Assembly: GCA_947069175.1 (NCBI GenBank) | Contig: CAMTDV010001633.1 | Coordinates: 58,200,102-58,264,101 of the forward strand | From: Scalesia atractyloides | Lineage: Eukaryota; Streptophyta; Magnoliopsida; Asterales; Asteraceae | Direction of reading: 5' to 3' | Length of the DNA stretch: 64,000 bases | In this document: positions 47,914-58,697 of the stretch, one piece after another | Layout: each line of letters opens with the position of its first letter | How positions within the stretch are numbered: the first letter of the stretch is position 1 | Program-made: the position numbers and the translations under genes | The notes under the pieces: model-generated | What the model saw: the letters and a program-made list of their open reading frames with translations, nothing else | Database searches by the model: none | What the model was told of the DNA's origin: nothing

Positions 47914-48327
47914 TGAGGGTCCGTTGTACGGATCTTTCTGGTCCTAATTTAGCAAACCTAAGGTAAACGTGCGGAATCTGTTTGCATAGGCGACATTGTA
48001 GACAAGTTCTTTAATGATTAATCACTGTTTCATTGATTAGTAGACGTTACAGATCCTGGAAACACTTGGACAGAGCTTCGCCTCTGTCATGACAAAATCT
48101 CTAAATCTTACAAATGAAATGTTAAAGCACCTATTTATAGCATGTCAAGTTCGCTGGTGGGAGTGCAAGTTCGGGCGAACTTGCTTAGTCAAGTTCGGCC
48201 GAATTTGACTTCAACATACTACTTTCAAGCGAACTTGACCCTTTATATACATAAACTTTGACATTTCGCTCCTAAATACTGACTCGATATTATACGATGA
48301 CGTAGGCAACAGACATATGCATCAACA
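47914..48327 (-). repeat. 5' LTR of copia C3
   Basis: Pairs with 43139-43551. Confidence 0.9.
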
Positions 48328-48332
48328 ATAAC

Positions 48333-49236
48333 GTGCACAGAGGCAGGTAGGATACATGATATCCGAGTGAGATGCCGTCAGATACATCAAAGATCCTATC
48401 ATCGACCTGTAAAGAGTATCATCAACTTTGTTTCCGGTTTCATCAATGCAAATTCCGTGATTGAGTGCCAGAGGAGTAGATAACGGCTTCGTGCTTTCCA
48501 TCTCAAACTTCTTCAAGATATCATGAACATACTTGGTTTGGTGGATGAAAATATCGTCTGGCAACTGATCAACTTGTAATCCGAGGAAGAATTTCATTTC
48601 ACCCATGGAGCTCATCTCGAATTTCTTCTTCATGATAGCTTCAAACTCTTTGCAAAGATCGTCATTTGTAGAACCAAATATGATGTCATCCACATAAATT
48701 TGTAGGATAATCAGATGACTTCCAACTTCTCTGGTAAAGAGCGTACTATCCACTGTTCCTCTAATAAAGCCGTTGCCAACGAGATGTTGAGATAATGTCT
48801 CGTACTAGGCTCTCAGGGCCTGATGCAAACCGTATAATGCTTTATCCAGGAGATAAGCTTTCTTCTTGTTCAGCGGATCGACAAACCCCGGTGGTTGGCC
48901 GACGTACACTTGCTCTCGTAGCTTACCATATAGAAAAGCGGATTTCACATCTAACTGGTACACTTTAAATCCTTTCCAAGTAGCGAATGCAAGGAAAATG
49001 CGGATTGACTCCAATCTTGCAACTGGTGCATATACTTCTGTATAATCAGTTCCTTCCTGTTGATGGAATCCTTTGACAACGAGCCGAGATTTGTTGCGCA
49101 CTATAACTCCATGATCATCGTGCTTGCACTTGAAGACCCATCTAGTATCTATCGCCTTTTGATTCTCCGGTAAGTCAACAAGTTTCCATACTCCCAACTT
49201 TTCGAACAGTAATAATTCTTCTTGCATCGTAATCAC
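48333..49236 (-). pseudogene. C2 reverse transcriptase, broken
   Basis: Frame 48805-49236 has WVFKCKHDDHGVIVRNKSR, YAPVARLESIRIF and LDVKSAFLYG, ending at a stop after LHQALRA. Frame 48322-48753 continues with the catalytic YVDDIIFGS, FLGLQVDQ and YRSMIGSLMYLTAS. It is cut by C3 in the region between RT and RNase H (after CLCARY). Both catalytic Asp of the palm motif are present. Confidence 0.9.
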
Positions 49237-50033
49237 CCAGTTCTCATCATTCTTCGGCTCAATCTGGGATATGAAACACTAATAGTTACAATAATCTTGA
49301 GCTGGAGCAATTTTAGTATAAAAGCAACTCAAAGCTTTGTTGATCTGACTCCTTGTTCTAATGCCAGTTTGCAATTCTCCAATTATAGAATTCGATGGAT
49401 GGTATGAATAGGTTCTTGGCATCACCTCACTTGGAACATCAACAGTATTCTCCTGATTAGTGATATTTTGATCTACCACCGTTTCAACTGAAGGAGCACT
49501 AGAAGACACTTCATTACGATTACTCGGGCCAGCAGATTGATTCAACATGCTAGAAATCTGCTCAGATTCTTCATCAGAAGAAGATCTCCATCATCATCAA
49601 ACGTGGGAGCCTCATCAGAGTTGGAATCTTGTGCTTGAGAAAGATTGGGTACCTTTGTAGCATTTACTGGTTCTATAGCAGGTGTCACTTGTTCTGCTTG
49701 GTGGGTTTCTTGAACACCACTATTGCTTGGACCTGCACCAATAGAAGAAGATGATCCAACAGTTGGTTGACTAACCACGATTGGGCTGATAATCTGTTCT
49801 TGATTAGTCGACTGATGTAGATAATATAACACAGCAGTGTCTTCTTCAGAAGGCTCTTCTAGCAAGTCAAATGATTTCCACAATTCACTATAATTGAACA
49901 ACCAAGCATCGCCTGCTCTTTGAATAGGAGTTGTATAACGAAAACAATCGACGTGTTGTGCTTCTACCACTCTTCTCAAACTTGGAAGATAGACTCTCTT
50001 GAGTGGACTTGCGTAGCCGACAAAAAAAACCAT
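49237..50033 (-). pseudogene. C2 pol linker between integrase and RT
   Basis: Frames 49542-50033 and 49279-49548 are Ser/Gln/Asn-rich and low-complexity. They begin with the integrase end (VFFVGYASPLKRVY) and end with a segment (YSYHPSNSIIGELQTGIRTRSQ) that normally precedes copia RT. Confidence 0.7.
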
Positions 50034-51225
50034 CTATCGATTTGGCACCAAACTTTCTGTCTGAATCAATGACTGTACAAGGTGCGCCAAACGGTTCTAG
50101 ATACTTCAGATTGGGTTTCCTTTGGTTTAGCAATTCAAAGCAAGTCTTCTTGGTAGGTTTGACCGTTAAGACCCTGTTCAATGTATAGCATGCTGTTGCG
50201 ACTGCTTCACTCCAGAAACTGATAGGAAGCTTTGAACCAGCAAGCATAGTTCTTGTTGTTTCTATTAACGTTCTGTTCTTCCTCTTAGCTACTCCATTCT
50301 GTTGCGGAGTGTATGGAGCACTGAATTCGTGTAAGATGCCTCTTCTGTTACAGAATTCTTTCATTCAGGCGTTCTTGAATTTTGTACCGTTATCACTTCG
50401 AATTCGTCTAATAGGGAGATGGTACATATTTTCAATCTTCCTGAAGAGGATCATGAGATTATCAAACGTTTCATCTTTGCTCTCTTGGAAGAAGACCCAT
50501 GAAAACCTTGAATAATCATCTGTGACGACAAGACAATAAAGATCTCTAGATATACTATGAACATTCACTGGACCAAAGAGATCCATAAGCAGTCTTTCGA
50601 GCGGCAGCTTGATGGAGTTAAGAATATTCTTAGGATGAGACTTTTTAACCTGCTTTCCTTTCTTGCATTCCAAACAACTATCGGTCATGTGAAAGCTTTT
50701 AAGATTCACTCCTTCAACTAAATCATTGTGAACCAGATGATTCATCTTTCTGAGGTGTATATAACCCATCTTTCTGTGCCAAAGAATTGACTCCTTCTCT
50801 GTGGCCTTCGTAACGAAACATTGAGCCATCTTTGAAGTAGTAGTAGCAACACTCATATCTAGCACATAAAGATCATTCTCGCGAGGAGCGCGCATGAGAA
50901 TCCATTCTTCTGGAATTTTGAAGCCCGGTTTAATAAATATGCACTCCTTGTCATTGAAATGGGTAGTAAACTGCTTATCACAGATCTGAGAGATACTGAG
51001 AAGATTGTTCTCCAGCTCGGCGATATAATTGACCTTATCAAACGACACCACACCGTTAGATAGCTTTCCTTCTGCGATTCTACCTCCTTGATTACCCGCG
51101 AATCCCACGTACCCTCCATTGATTGCTTTAATATCGAAGAGCAAGGCACGCATCCCAGTCACGTGACGTGAAGCTCCGCAATCCATAATCCACTTTGATA
51201 AGATGGATCTCTGGAGCCCCTGCAC
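49888..51225 (-). pseudogene. C2 protease and integrase, broken and inactivated
   Basis: The protease signature reads WIMDCGASRHVTG, with Cys after the catalytic Asp. The integrase zinc region follows: WHRKMGY has Tyr (codon 50761-50763) where the second His is expected, and CLECKKGKQ is intact. The core has LLMDLFGPV and SDNGTKFKN, then frame 49888-50364 with PYTPQQNGVAKRKNRTL. Lys (codon 50284-50286) stands where the catalytic Glu belongs; C1 has VERKNRTL there. The enzyme encoded here could not join DNA. Confidence 0.9.
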
Positions 51226-51240
51226 ATGTAAAGAACTTAT
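51220..51240 (-). other. C2 gag/pol junction: gag stop and acceptor-like site
   Basis: Gag ends with a stop at 51237-51239. Sixteen nt on is TACATGTGCAG/GGG (AG at 51220-51221), and the protease frame, which differs from gag, is open here. Confidence 0.5.
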
Positions 51241-52825
51241 TTAAAGAGGGAAACCCAAGCCTTTTTGGTCTTGGGTGGAATCGGGATATCGTAAGTAGGA
51301 ATCTTCAACTCAACACTTGAAACTTTCTGATCAGTCTTTGTGTCATTGACAATTTCATTATTGATTGATGCAGAACTTATCTTTGAACCTTCAGATGATG
51401 ATGAAGATTTCTTAGCAACCCATGATTGAGATTTCATTCGAGCTTTCTTAATGTAGAATTTTGAATCTTTGTTTGCATTTGATTTAGAAGTTTCACCTTT
51501 TTCAAAAGTTGATTTCTCAATTTTAGATTCACTTTTAGGTTTCACTTCAATTTAGATTCATTGTTTCGTTTTAAGATCGGGATTGGCTTTGCAATCTCTG
51601 GTTGCTTAAGTTTTCCAACGTCTGGAGTTGTCTTTCTTCGTTGATACAGAGGCTTTGATTTCGGACACTTGCGTGCAATGTGACCAACTTCATTGCATTT
51701 GAAGCAAGTCCGAGTATCAGAATCTCCACTTGTGGGTTTTACTCCACTTGCGGATTTAGCCTTATCACGAAGTTCCTTTTCCTTCTTAAACTCATCATTC
51801 GATTGCTTTCCAATCGAATTCTCTTCCTGAACCGTGTTAGTCCCATGCACAAATTGCATGTTTTTATTATTATATTCGTGAAATGGTGACTTTTATTTCT
51901 TTTTCGGTTCATCTTCTACCTCTAAACCCAAACCCGCTCTCCTGTTCTCAGGAAATCACCAGCATTCCTTCGGTAGTTTTTATAGCTTTTCTTGGGTTTT
52001 GAATAAAACTTTTTCTCATTTCTATCCAGATCATCTGATGATACTTCAACCAGTTTGAACAGTTTATCGATTTGATCTTCTTTCACATTTCAAATCAGAA
52101 AACTATCATCAAAATATAGTCTATCAGATTCCTTAACTTTGTACATTACAATGTTAGGATCATCACTTAGGCTATCTTCTGAAGATGTATCGTCATTTTC
52201 GGATTCCGAACTGTTTAGACTTGAGTTGGCCCTCTCAAAGCTGCCATCATCAGAATCATTTTCCCAAAACATTTTCTATCACATTTTTCACGACTGCTTC
52301 ACTGTCATCATTAGAAGTCGTGTAGACTACATCAGCGTTCTCAGGAAACTTATCATTTGTTTCTAATAAAAGTGTTATATTAGTTTCCTTTTCAATTCCA
52401 TCCACTTTCTTGTGACAATAACTTGCAAGCATTGGAGGTGGAACATTGCTGTACGTTTCATACCTTTTGGTTTTTCAACATTTTCCTCCGACTTAATCGT
52501 AGGAAGAATGTGATCGATGACATAAGTGATCCTCGTATAACTGAGAAAAAGTTGCCTAACCCGTTCAGTTTCAATTTTCATGTCTTGAAGCTCTTGTCTT
52601 GTTTCAGCAATGGTTTTTATGTACATGTTAATTGCTTCTTGTTTTTCAATTACCGTGGCTTTTAACATTCTTATTGAGCCACCTTGTTCTAAATTAGCTT
52701 TTTCAACATTGCAATAAGTGCCTTTCATCTTATCATAAGCTTCCTTCACCGTGCGATAATCGTATCTAAAATTTTCGTTATGCACATTTAGATCGCTTAT
52801 GATTTTAGATTTCTCAACACATTAC
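51237..52825 (-). pseudogene. C2 gag, C-terminal half
   Basis: Frame 52375-52785 is a Glu/Lys-rich probable coiled coil. Frame 52090-52272 is acidic and Ser-rich (SEDSLSDDPN). Frame 51542-51859 carries an intact zinc knuckle CFKCNEVGHIARKC. Frame 51237-51545 is Lys/Ser-rich and ends KKAWVSLFK. The N-terminal half lies beyond the chromovirus LTR fragment. Confidence 0.8.
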
Positions 52826-55800
52826 TGTTACGCAAAACGAAACCAATTTAATACATCGTATGTTCCGGAATAGTTACCTAAGCTAAACATACCTTAAATA
52901 ACCTTTGCATAACTTAGAAATAAGTTTTGAAGGGTTTGGTATGTCAAAAACAAGTTTATTCGATCACAGGGACTATTTACGACAAACTGCGAAAGTCTAC
53001 CGATTCTCACAGCGACGTACGCTCCAGAACAAGGTCACAAGATTAACATACCCAAAATACCCTTTACATAGCTTAGGAATAAGTTTTGAGGGCTTCAGTA
53101 TGGCAAAAACACACTTTTCTAACTTCAGGGGCTATTTTGAAAATTCTGCGAAACTATGCCTTTTTGCGTATAACACCATCCGGAACATATTCGGACATCC
53201 AAAGAATTTTGTAATCATTAAAAATATCATATTTTAGTGATTGGGATGCAAAAATGTCATTCGTTACGCATTTACGGTCATACACGCGTTCGTTACGTGT
53301 TTCGTCGTAATTAACCGAAAACCGCAACCGTACGACCAAACGAACCGACCTCTGGAACATTTTTGGAATATTTCAAGTTCCCTATACTTTATTGGCCTTA
53401 TAAAGCTTTGAAATGAGGTTAACGAGTGTTAAAAGTGCCAAAACGTGTCAAAAACAAGCTCAGGGGCCTGTTTTGCCAATTTTTGAAAGTTTATGCCAGC
53501 TAAAGGGCTTACGGACCATAAGCCCAAAGCCCTTACGGTCCGTAAGGGGTGCCCAGCTCACCAGAAATGTGGCAGCAGCTGAATAACTTCATTTTTGACT
53601 CACCACACGAACTTGCCACCCTTGTTTCTACATTTGACATGTAAGGGGACACTAATCCAGCTCAATGGTGACTCATGGACACTTGTCTTGCTCCAGATCA
53701 TCAAGAATTCTATAAATACCCATGTGTTCTTCAATTTTAAAACTTTTGATCACTCATTTCTGCTATCAACTGAAGTTGCAACACCTTGATGATCAATCTC
53801 TGAGTTTTCTAGACATGCCTTTGGTGTTGTAAGTGTTCTCTATCATGCTTTATTCAATTCATGTACTTTAATTGGAGTAAAAGTCACAAAGTTTGACTTT
53901 TGTTTGACTTCCAGAATTGATAATGAAATGATCAACTTAAAATCTAATTGAACCTTGTATTAAGATGGTAAACATAATGGTTATGATCCTTAGTGATCAT
54001 ACCTACTGATTTCCATCTTTTCTAGTCATTTTGACAAGTTAAAGTTTCGGTCAAAATACGATAAATGCCCATTTCATGACGGAATCAATCTCGGGTATTA
54101 AAACGGTTTATTTTGATGCCAAAACTCTTTTATAAACTTAATTAGACATGCCAAAACATGTCTAAATCGTCACTCTCATTTTAGTGCTTGTTTAGAGTCG
54201 TAAGTTGAACGTTTTGACCACCGCTTTGACTTTTGAATCTGACCCAATTGGTGGATCTTCGGACCCGACCAAATACATATTTGTGACCATAAATATAAAG
54301 GGAATAACCCTCTGAGGTTATACCTATTGGTCATATCATTCGGATAGTGTTATGATAATTAGTTATTATGTTCTTCAATAATGACCAAAATGCCCTTTTC
54401 GCAAATAAATCAACTTTAAGTATATGAAACATAAATTTTGACAAGTATTCTGATCAAATAACATTTTCAAACATATTTAGGCATTAAAGACTTATCATAA
54501 CACATATCTAACCATCTGAATGCGTAGTTACGCAAATGACGCGTTAAAGTGGCTTAAACTACCTTAATGGGTCATAACGGGTCAAAAGCACACAAAAATC
54601 TTTCCAACTCAGAATGTTAACTTAGTAAACCATGTCATATGAGTTCCAATACTCATTTGGTTTATAAGGTATCATTCTATCCAAATCCTCCGAATTCAAG
54701 TTTCGATGTTTACATTATTATCCATTTTTAGGACACACACTTGATTCCTTGATCTTTGGACGTTGATCATACACTTGTCCAAGGCTTACCCGCAAATCCC
54801 AGGCGAGTACATTGCTCCCCTCTTTTATGTTTACAAATGTTTTGGGGTGATTCATATGTGCTAATTGTTTTCAAGTTTTCAACGTACACATACTATGGTT
54901 TATATAACAATATGGTTTCAATAATGTGATACAACTTGTTGGTGCGTTATCCAAGATACGAATGACATTCATTAACATTGTTATGCCGCCCAGTAGTAAG
55001 TTATGGTACCATAGGATTGACAATCCCGTTACTAGGCTATTCACTGGATTTGGTGGGTAGTTTGGGGAACGATAGAAACTGTTTATGACTAACAAATCAT
55101 TCGTTGATTTGTTAGTCTTGTTAAAGAGATCTTTTAGGATCTATTAGAGATACCTTTGGGGTATAGTCGAGTCAACAAAGGTTTGAATGTACTCATTAAA
55201 GAACGACCAAAAGTTTTCACAATTATAACAAGGAACGATTGGTTTATAACAGGAAACAAAGAACGATGAACAATGAACGATGAACAAATGGTTTATTACG
55301 AGGAACGATGAACGACGAACAAATGATTTCAACAATGTCACACAACGATTTTTGATTAAAGATATAAACCATACAAGTTATTTCAAGACGATTTACTAGT
55401 TGGATTTACAAAACAAATGTTTTCGAGTCAAGGTTCATGGCTGCTAGATTTTATAATTTTTAACAATTTGTTTTAGTTGAATAACTATTGCACTATCAAA
55501 TACTTTCAAAACAAGGTTTCACTTATGACTCTAGTAGTCGGGTTATTTATATTGCAATATATACAAAGCCATGGACTTGACATGTTCACAAAACCTATGT
55601 ACTTGCCGGCATATTTTTGCTAACTCGTTTTCACCTATGTTTCAGGGAAAGATGCTCGATGATACTGATGCATGATCATGTAGGATCGGACTTGGACCTA
55701 GTGCCTTAATAACAAGAAAGACAATAATGATGCTTGTTTGTTTGTTTAAGATGTTTAGAACGTCTCAAGACAATCATGACAATATAACCTTTGTTTAATG

Positions 55801-55908
55801 ATAAAATAAAGCAAAACTTCAAATGCCATGTGTTGTTGAAACAATCTGTTAACGTGACTCCCCAAGTGTTTCCGCCGCGTGTTGTTTTACACAATTTGGG
55901 GTGTTACA
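52826..55908 (+). mobile_element. Truncated chromovirus LTR inside C2 gag
   Basis: About 3.08 kb similar to the T LTRs, from a point about 170 bp inside the LTR to its end GGGTGTTACA at 55908. The double palindrome (53508-53546) and the TGTACTTGCCGGC block (about 55597) are kept. The 15-bp array is replaced by a different short repeat (GAACGATGAAC units, about 55256-55322). No matching target duplication is seen, in line with a missing left end. It is more diverged from the T LTRs than they are from each other. Confidence 0.8.
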
Positions 55909-57666
55909 TCAGCCACTTGCTCTTGCGATGTATTCCTGAAGCAACCTGCAAAACTAGAATCAAAATTAGGAGAGATAATGTTCTTCATTTTTTTCTCATG
56001 ATATATCATTTCCTCTTCCTCTATTCTTTGCAGATATTCTTCTAGAATCGCATTCTCAAGAGCTGCATCTATTGATTCTGATTCATCCACGATCTCTGCC
56101 ATCAAAGCAACACCAGTCTTCTTGCCAATATAATTGTTCTAGTCAAAACCTTCATCTTCGTGAGACACGACTAGAGCTTTTTCTATTGGCTTTGAGGAAT
56201 TATCTTGAACTTCAACTTGAGTTCTCTTTGGATATGGCTTGTACTGCAACGCTTTCTTGTAATAGTCACTGTTGTTGCCGAAAGGACTTTGGTTGCCGCT
56301 TGCTTCTTGATTCGTGCATTCGCGTTTGAAATACCCCTTTTGTCTGCATTTGAAGCACGTGACTTTTGACTTATCGAATCCAAGCTTATTACTAGAGTTT
56401 CCAATGTCTCTTCTAGTGAGAGCAACAAACTTTGTGACCCTTTTGATAATCGATGCTAAACTCCACTTGATATCCATCAGTTCCAATTCCTCTTCATCAA
56501 CCTGATCGTAATCCTCAGCTGTCATTTATGGATTTCCGATCTTCCCAACGACTAAACTTTCATAAGATTCGAGAACAGTTGCAAGAAGCGCTATATGTTG
56601 TTTAGCCACTTGCTTAGGGAAAACATTCTTTAGATTGACTGCTATGTTGCACTGAAACACATTTGGATCAGATCCAGATTGATTTGTTTGATTAGTTTGG
56701 TTCTGAAACTGTGAATTTGAACCAGTACTTGAATATCCTGTGTTCGGAGGACTCTGATCATAACTCGGGTATGATTGAGTGTTCGATTGACTTTGTTACG
56801 AATGATTCAAAGAATTCATATTCGCACTAAACGTCGTTCGCATTTTCAGACTCGAAATATCTTGAACACCTCCTTTGTAGTACACACCTACATCTTGCAC
56901 AACATTTGCATTCTTTGATTTGGCCATCTTTAACAACTCCATTTCATGTCCTTCTAACTTGTCAATGAAAGATGATAACTTGAAATGTTGCCAACTCGGA
57001 CTATTCTTCAAAACCATCAAGTAGGTCGACCACTCCCCTCAGGAAGTGCATCAGCCAACTTATCAATCGTCCCTTCATCAGTTTTATGAATATCATGTCT
57101 TCGCATCACCATCAAGTGACAGTATCTATCAATCATCTGCTTCATGGTTTCGCCTTTAATCATTGTGAAGATGTCGAACTCTTTCTTGATTAAAGCCTTC
57201 TTGCTTTTGATCATCTCGGCACTTCCCAAATATTTAGCATAAAGAGCATTCCACAGCAATTGTGACGTACTGCATTCGGGTAGCAAGATCAAGATGTCTT
57301 CTTTTACCGATTGCTGAATCAGACTGATCATTTTCTTTTCTGCCACATAAGCATCTTTATGTTCAGGCGTAAACTTAACTAAAGCAAGATCTTGACCACG
57401 TTCATCCTTTGGCCATGTGTATCCAGTTTGAACCGTAACCCAACTTTAGAAGTGGTTGGCTTGAACCCAGTTCACAACTTTTCCTTCCAACCTTCGAACT
57501 CGTCCATGCTCATCAACTTTGGCAGTTTAACCGAAGTTCCAATCTCATTATCCAGATTCATCTGGTTTACCGCGTTTGCATTTGCGTTTGCATTTGCGTT
57601 CGCATTTGCGTTTGCATTTGATGTTGAAGCCACCGTTGAAACAAAGACGTTATGGAAATCATCCAT
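55909..57666 (-). pseudogene. C2 gag, N-terminal half
   Basis: Start at 57666, directly after the leader. An Asn-Ala repeat of about nine units follows, then the gag domain (MSMDEFEGWKEKL; CSTSQLLWNALYAKY, GETMKQMIDRYCHL in frame 57017-57346). Frame 56139-56525 has a zinc knuckle CFKCRQKGYFKREC with Tyr (codon 56331-56333) where His is expected. Frame 55909-56105 is acidic and runs into the LTR fragment. Confidence 0.82.
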
Positions 57667-57732
57667 CTTGCCAAACTGAAGATTTAACTGAAAACACGTT
57701 TAAAAATACTCGAAGATTGATTAGTAAACTGA

Positions 57733-58052
57733 CAAGTTTGGTCGAACTTGTGCTGAAAAAAAATTCAGGTTCAATTTTACCAAGTTCGGGCGAACTTGTG
57801 AAAAATTTCAGAAATTTTCAATATTAAGCAAGTTCGAGCGAACTTGTGGTAAAATTTGAAAATTTTCCAAGTTTTTGATCAAGTTCGAGCGAACTTATGT
57901 AAATTTCAACAAAAATTGACAAGTTCAGGCAAACTTAATCAAAATTTACTGAAATTCCAGCAAGTTCGGGTGAAGATGGTTAAAATCAACAAAAATTTGA
58001 TGATTTTAAGCCAAGTTCGGGCGAACTTGAGGTATAAGTTCGAGTGAAGTTT
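57733..58052. repeat. Spaced palindromes in the C2 leader
   Basis: Eight copies of the CAAGTTCGGGCGAACTTG type, several damaged, start at 57733, 57781, 57829, 57880, 57920, 57961, 58012 and 58035. Steps are 40-51 bp, and 23 bp for the last, like the C3 leader. The leader as a whole runs 57667-58273 and has no gene. Confidence 0.92.
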
Positions 58053-58273
58053 GTCTATCAAACATGGTTTTTTGACATTTTTTGCATGAAATCGATTGAA
58101 CTTGATTCTGAAACTTTCAGGGGTTTGTAATTATGTGATTATGTATGACATATTCAAATTTTAACCAATTTTAACCATAGGTTCATCATTTATGGTGAAA
58201 ATTGTAGAAAAATGATAGAAATGAGTAGAAATAGAATGTTTCTCGTGTAGATCTCAGCAAATTAGGTATCCAT

Positions 58274-58286
58274 GGCTCTGATACCA
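58274..58286 (-). promoter_or_regulatory. Primer-binding site of C2 (initiator-Met tRNA)
   Basis: Minus-strand TGGTATCAGAGCC, two bases from the LTR. Confidence 0.92.
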
Positions 58287-58288
58287 CT

Positions 58289-58692
58289 TGTTAGGATCGT
58301 CCTCCTCAGCATAGGAACCTAATTTGTATCTAATGTCCAATATAAGCGGAAATTATATGACATGTTAATCGAATACACAAGAATTACTGTTTAATTGTCT
58401 GTTTATTAATGTCAAATCAATAGTACATCGAGTATCCAAACAGACAGAGCTTTCGCCATCGTCAACGCAAAGTTCTTACAATGAGAGACCCATGACAACC
58501 TATATATAGACATACAAATTCGGGCGAAGTGTGACATGGATAGATCAAGTTCGGGCGAACTTGATCAATCCACACACAAGTTCGGCCAAACTTGTGTATT
58601 ACACATATAAATACTTTCAAATCTAACAATTCACAAGCCCTAATCATACAGACTCGATCCAAGACCTAGACAATAGACATTATGAATCAACA
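58289..58692 (-). repeat. 5' LTR of copia C2
   Basis: Pairs with 38753-39154. Confidence 0.9.
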
Positions 58693-58697
58693 CTCTT

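Larger units (their letters stand above)
43139..48327 (-). mobile_element. Copia C3: gag-only, non-autonomous Sirevirus-type element
   Basis: LTRs are 43139-43551 and 47914-48327 (413 and 414 bp, about a dozen differences by eye). The target duplication ATAAC at 43134-43138 and 48328-48332 is exact. It has a primer-binding site, palindrome-rich leader, gag, a noncoding block shared with C2, and a polypurine tract. Protease, integrase, RT, RNase H and the extra ORF are all absent. This is the design named TR-GAG in plants. It must have been moved by enzymes from a related element. Confidence 0.88.
38753..58692 (-). mobile_element. Copia C2: Sirevirus-type Ty1/copia with extra ORF, host to C3 and a chromovirus LTR
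   Basis: LTRs are 38753-39154 and 58289-58692 (402 and 404 bp, about a dozen differences by eye). The target duplication CTCTT at 38748-38752 and 58693-58697 is exact. It reads right to left: LTR, initiator-Met primer-binding site, leader with palindromes, gag, protease, integrase, RT, RNase H, about 1.4 kb noncoding, extra ORF, polypurine tract, LTR. C3 lies within RNase H, and a truncated LTR lies within gag. Without these insertions it is about 11.7 kb. Confidence 0.92.
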
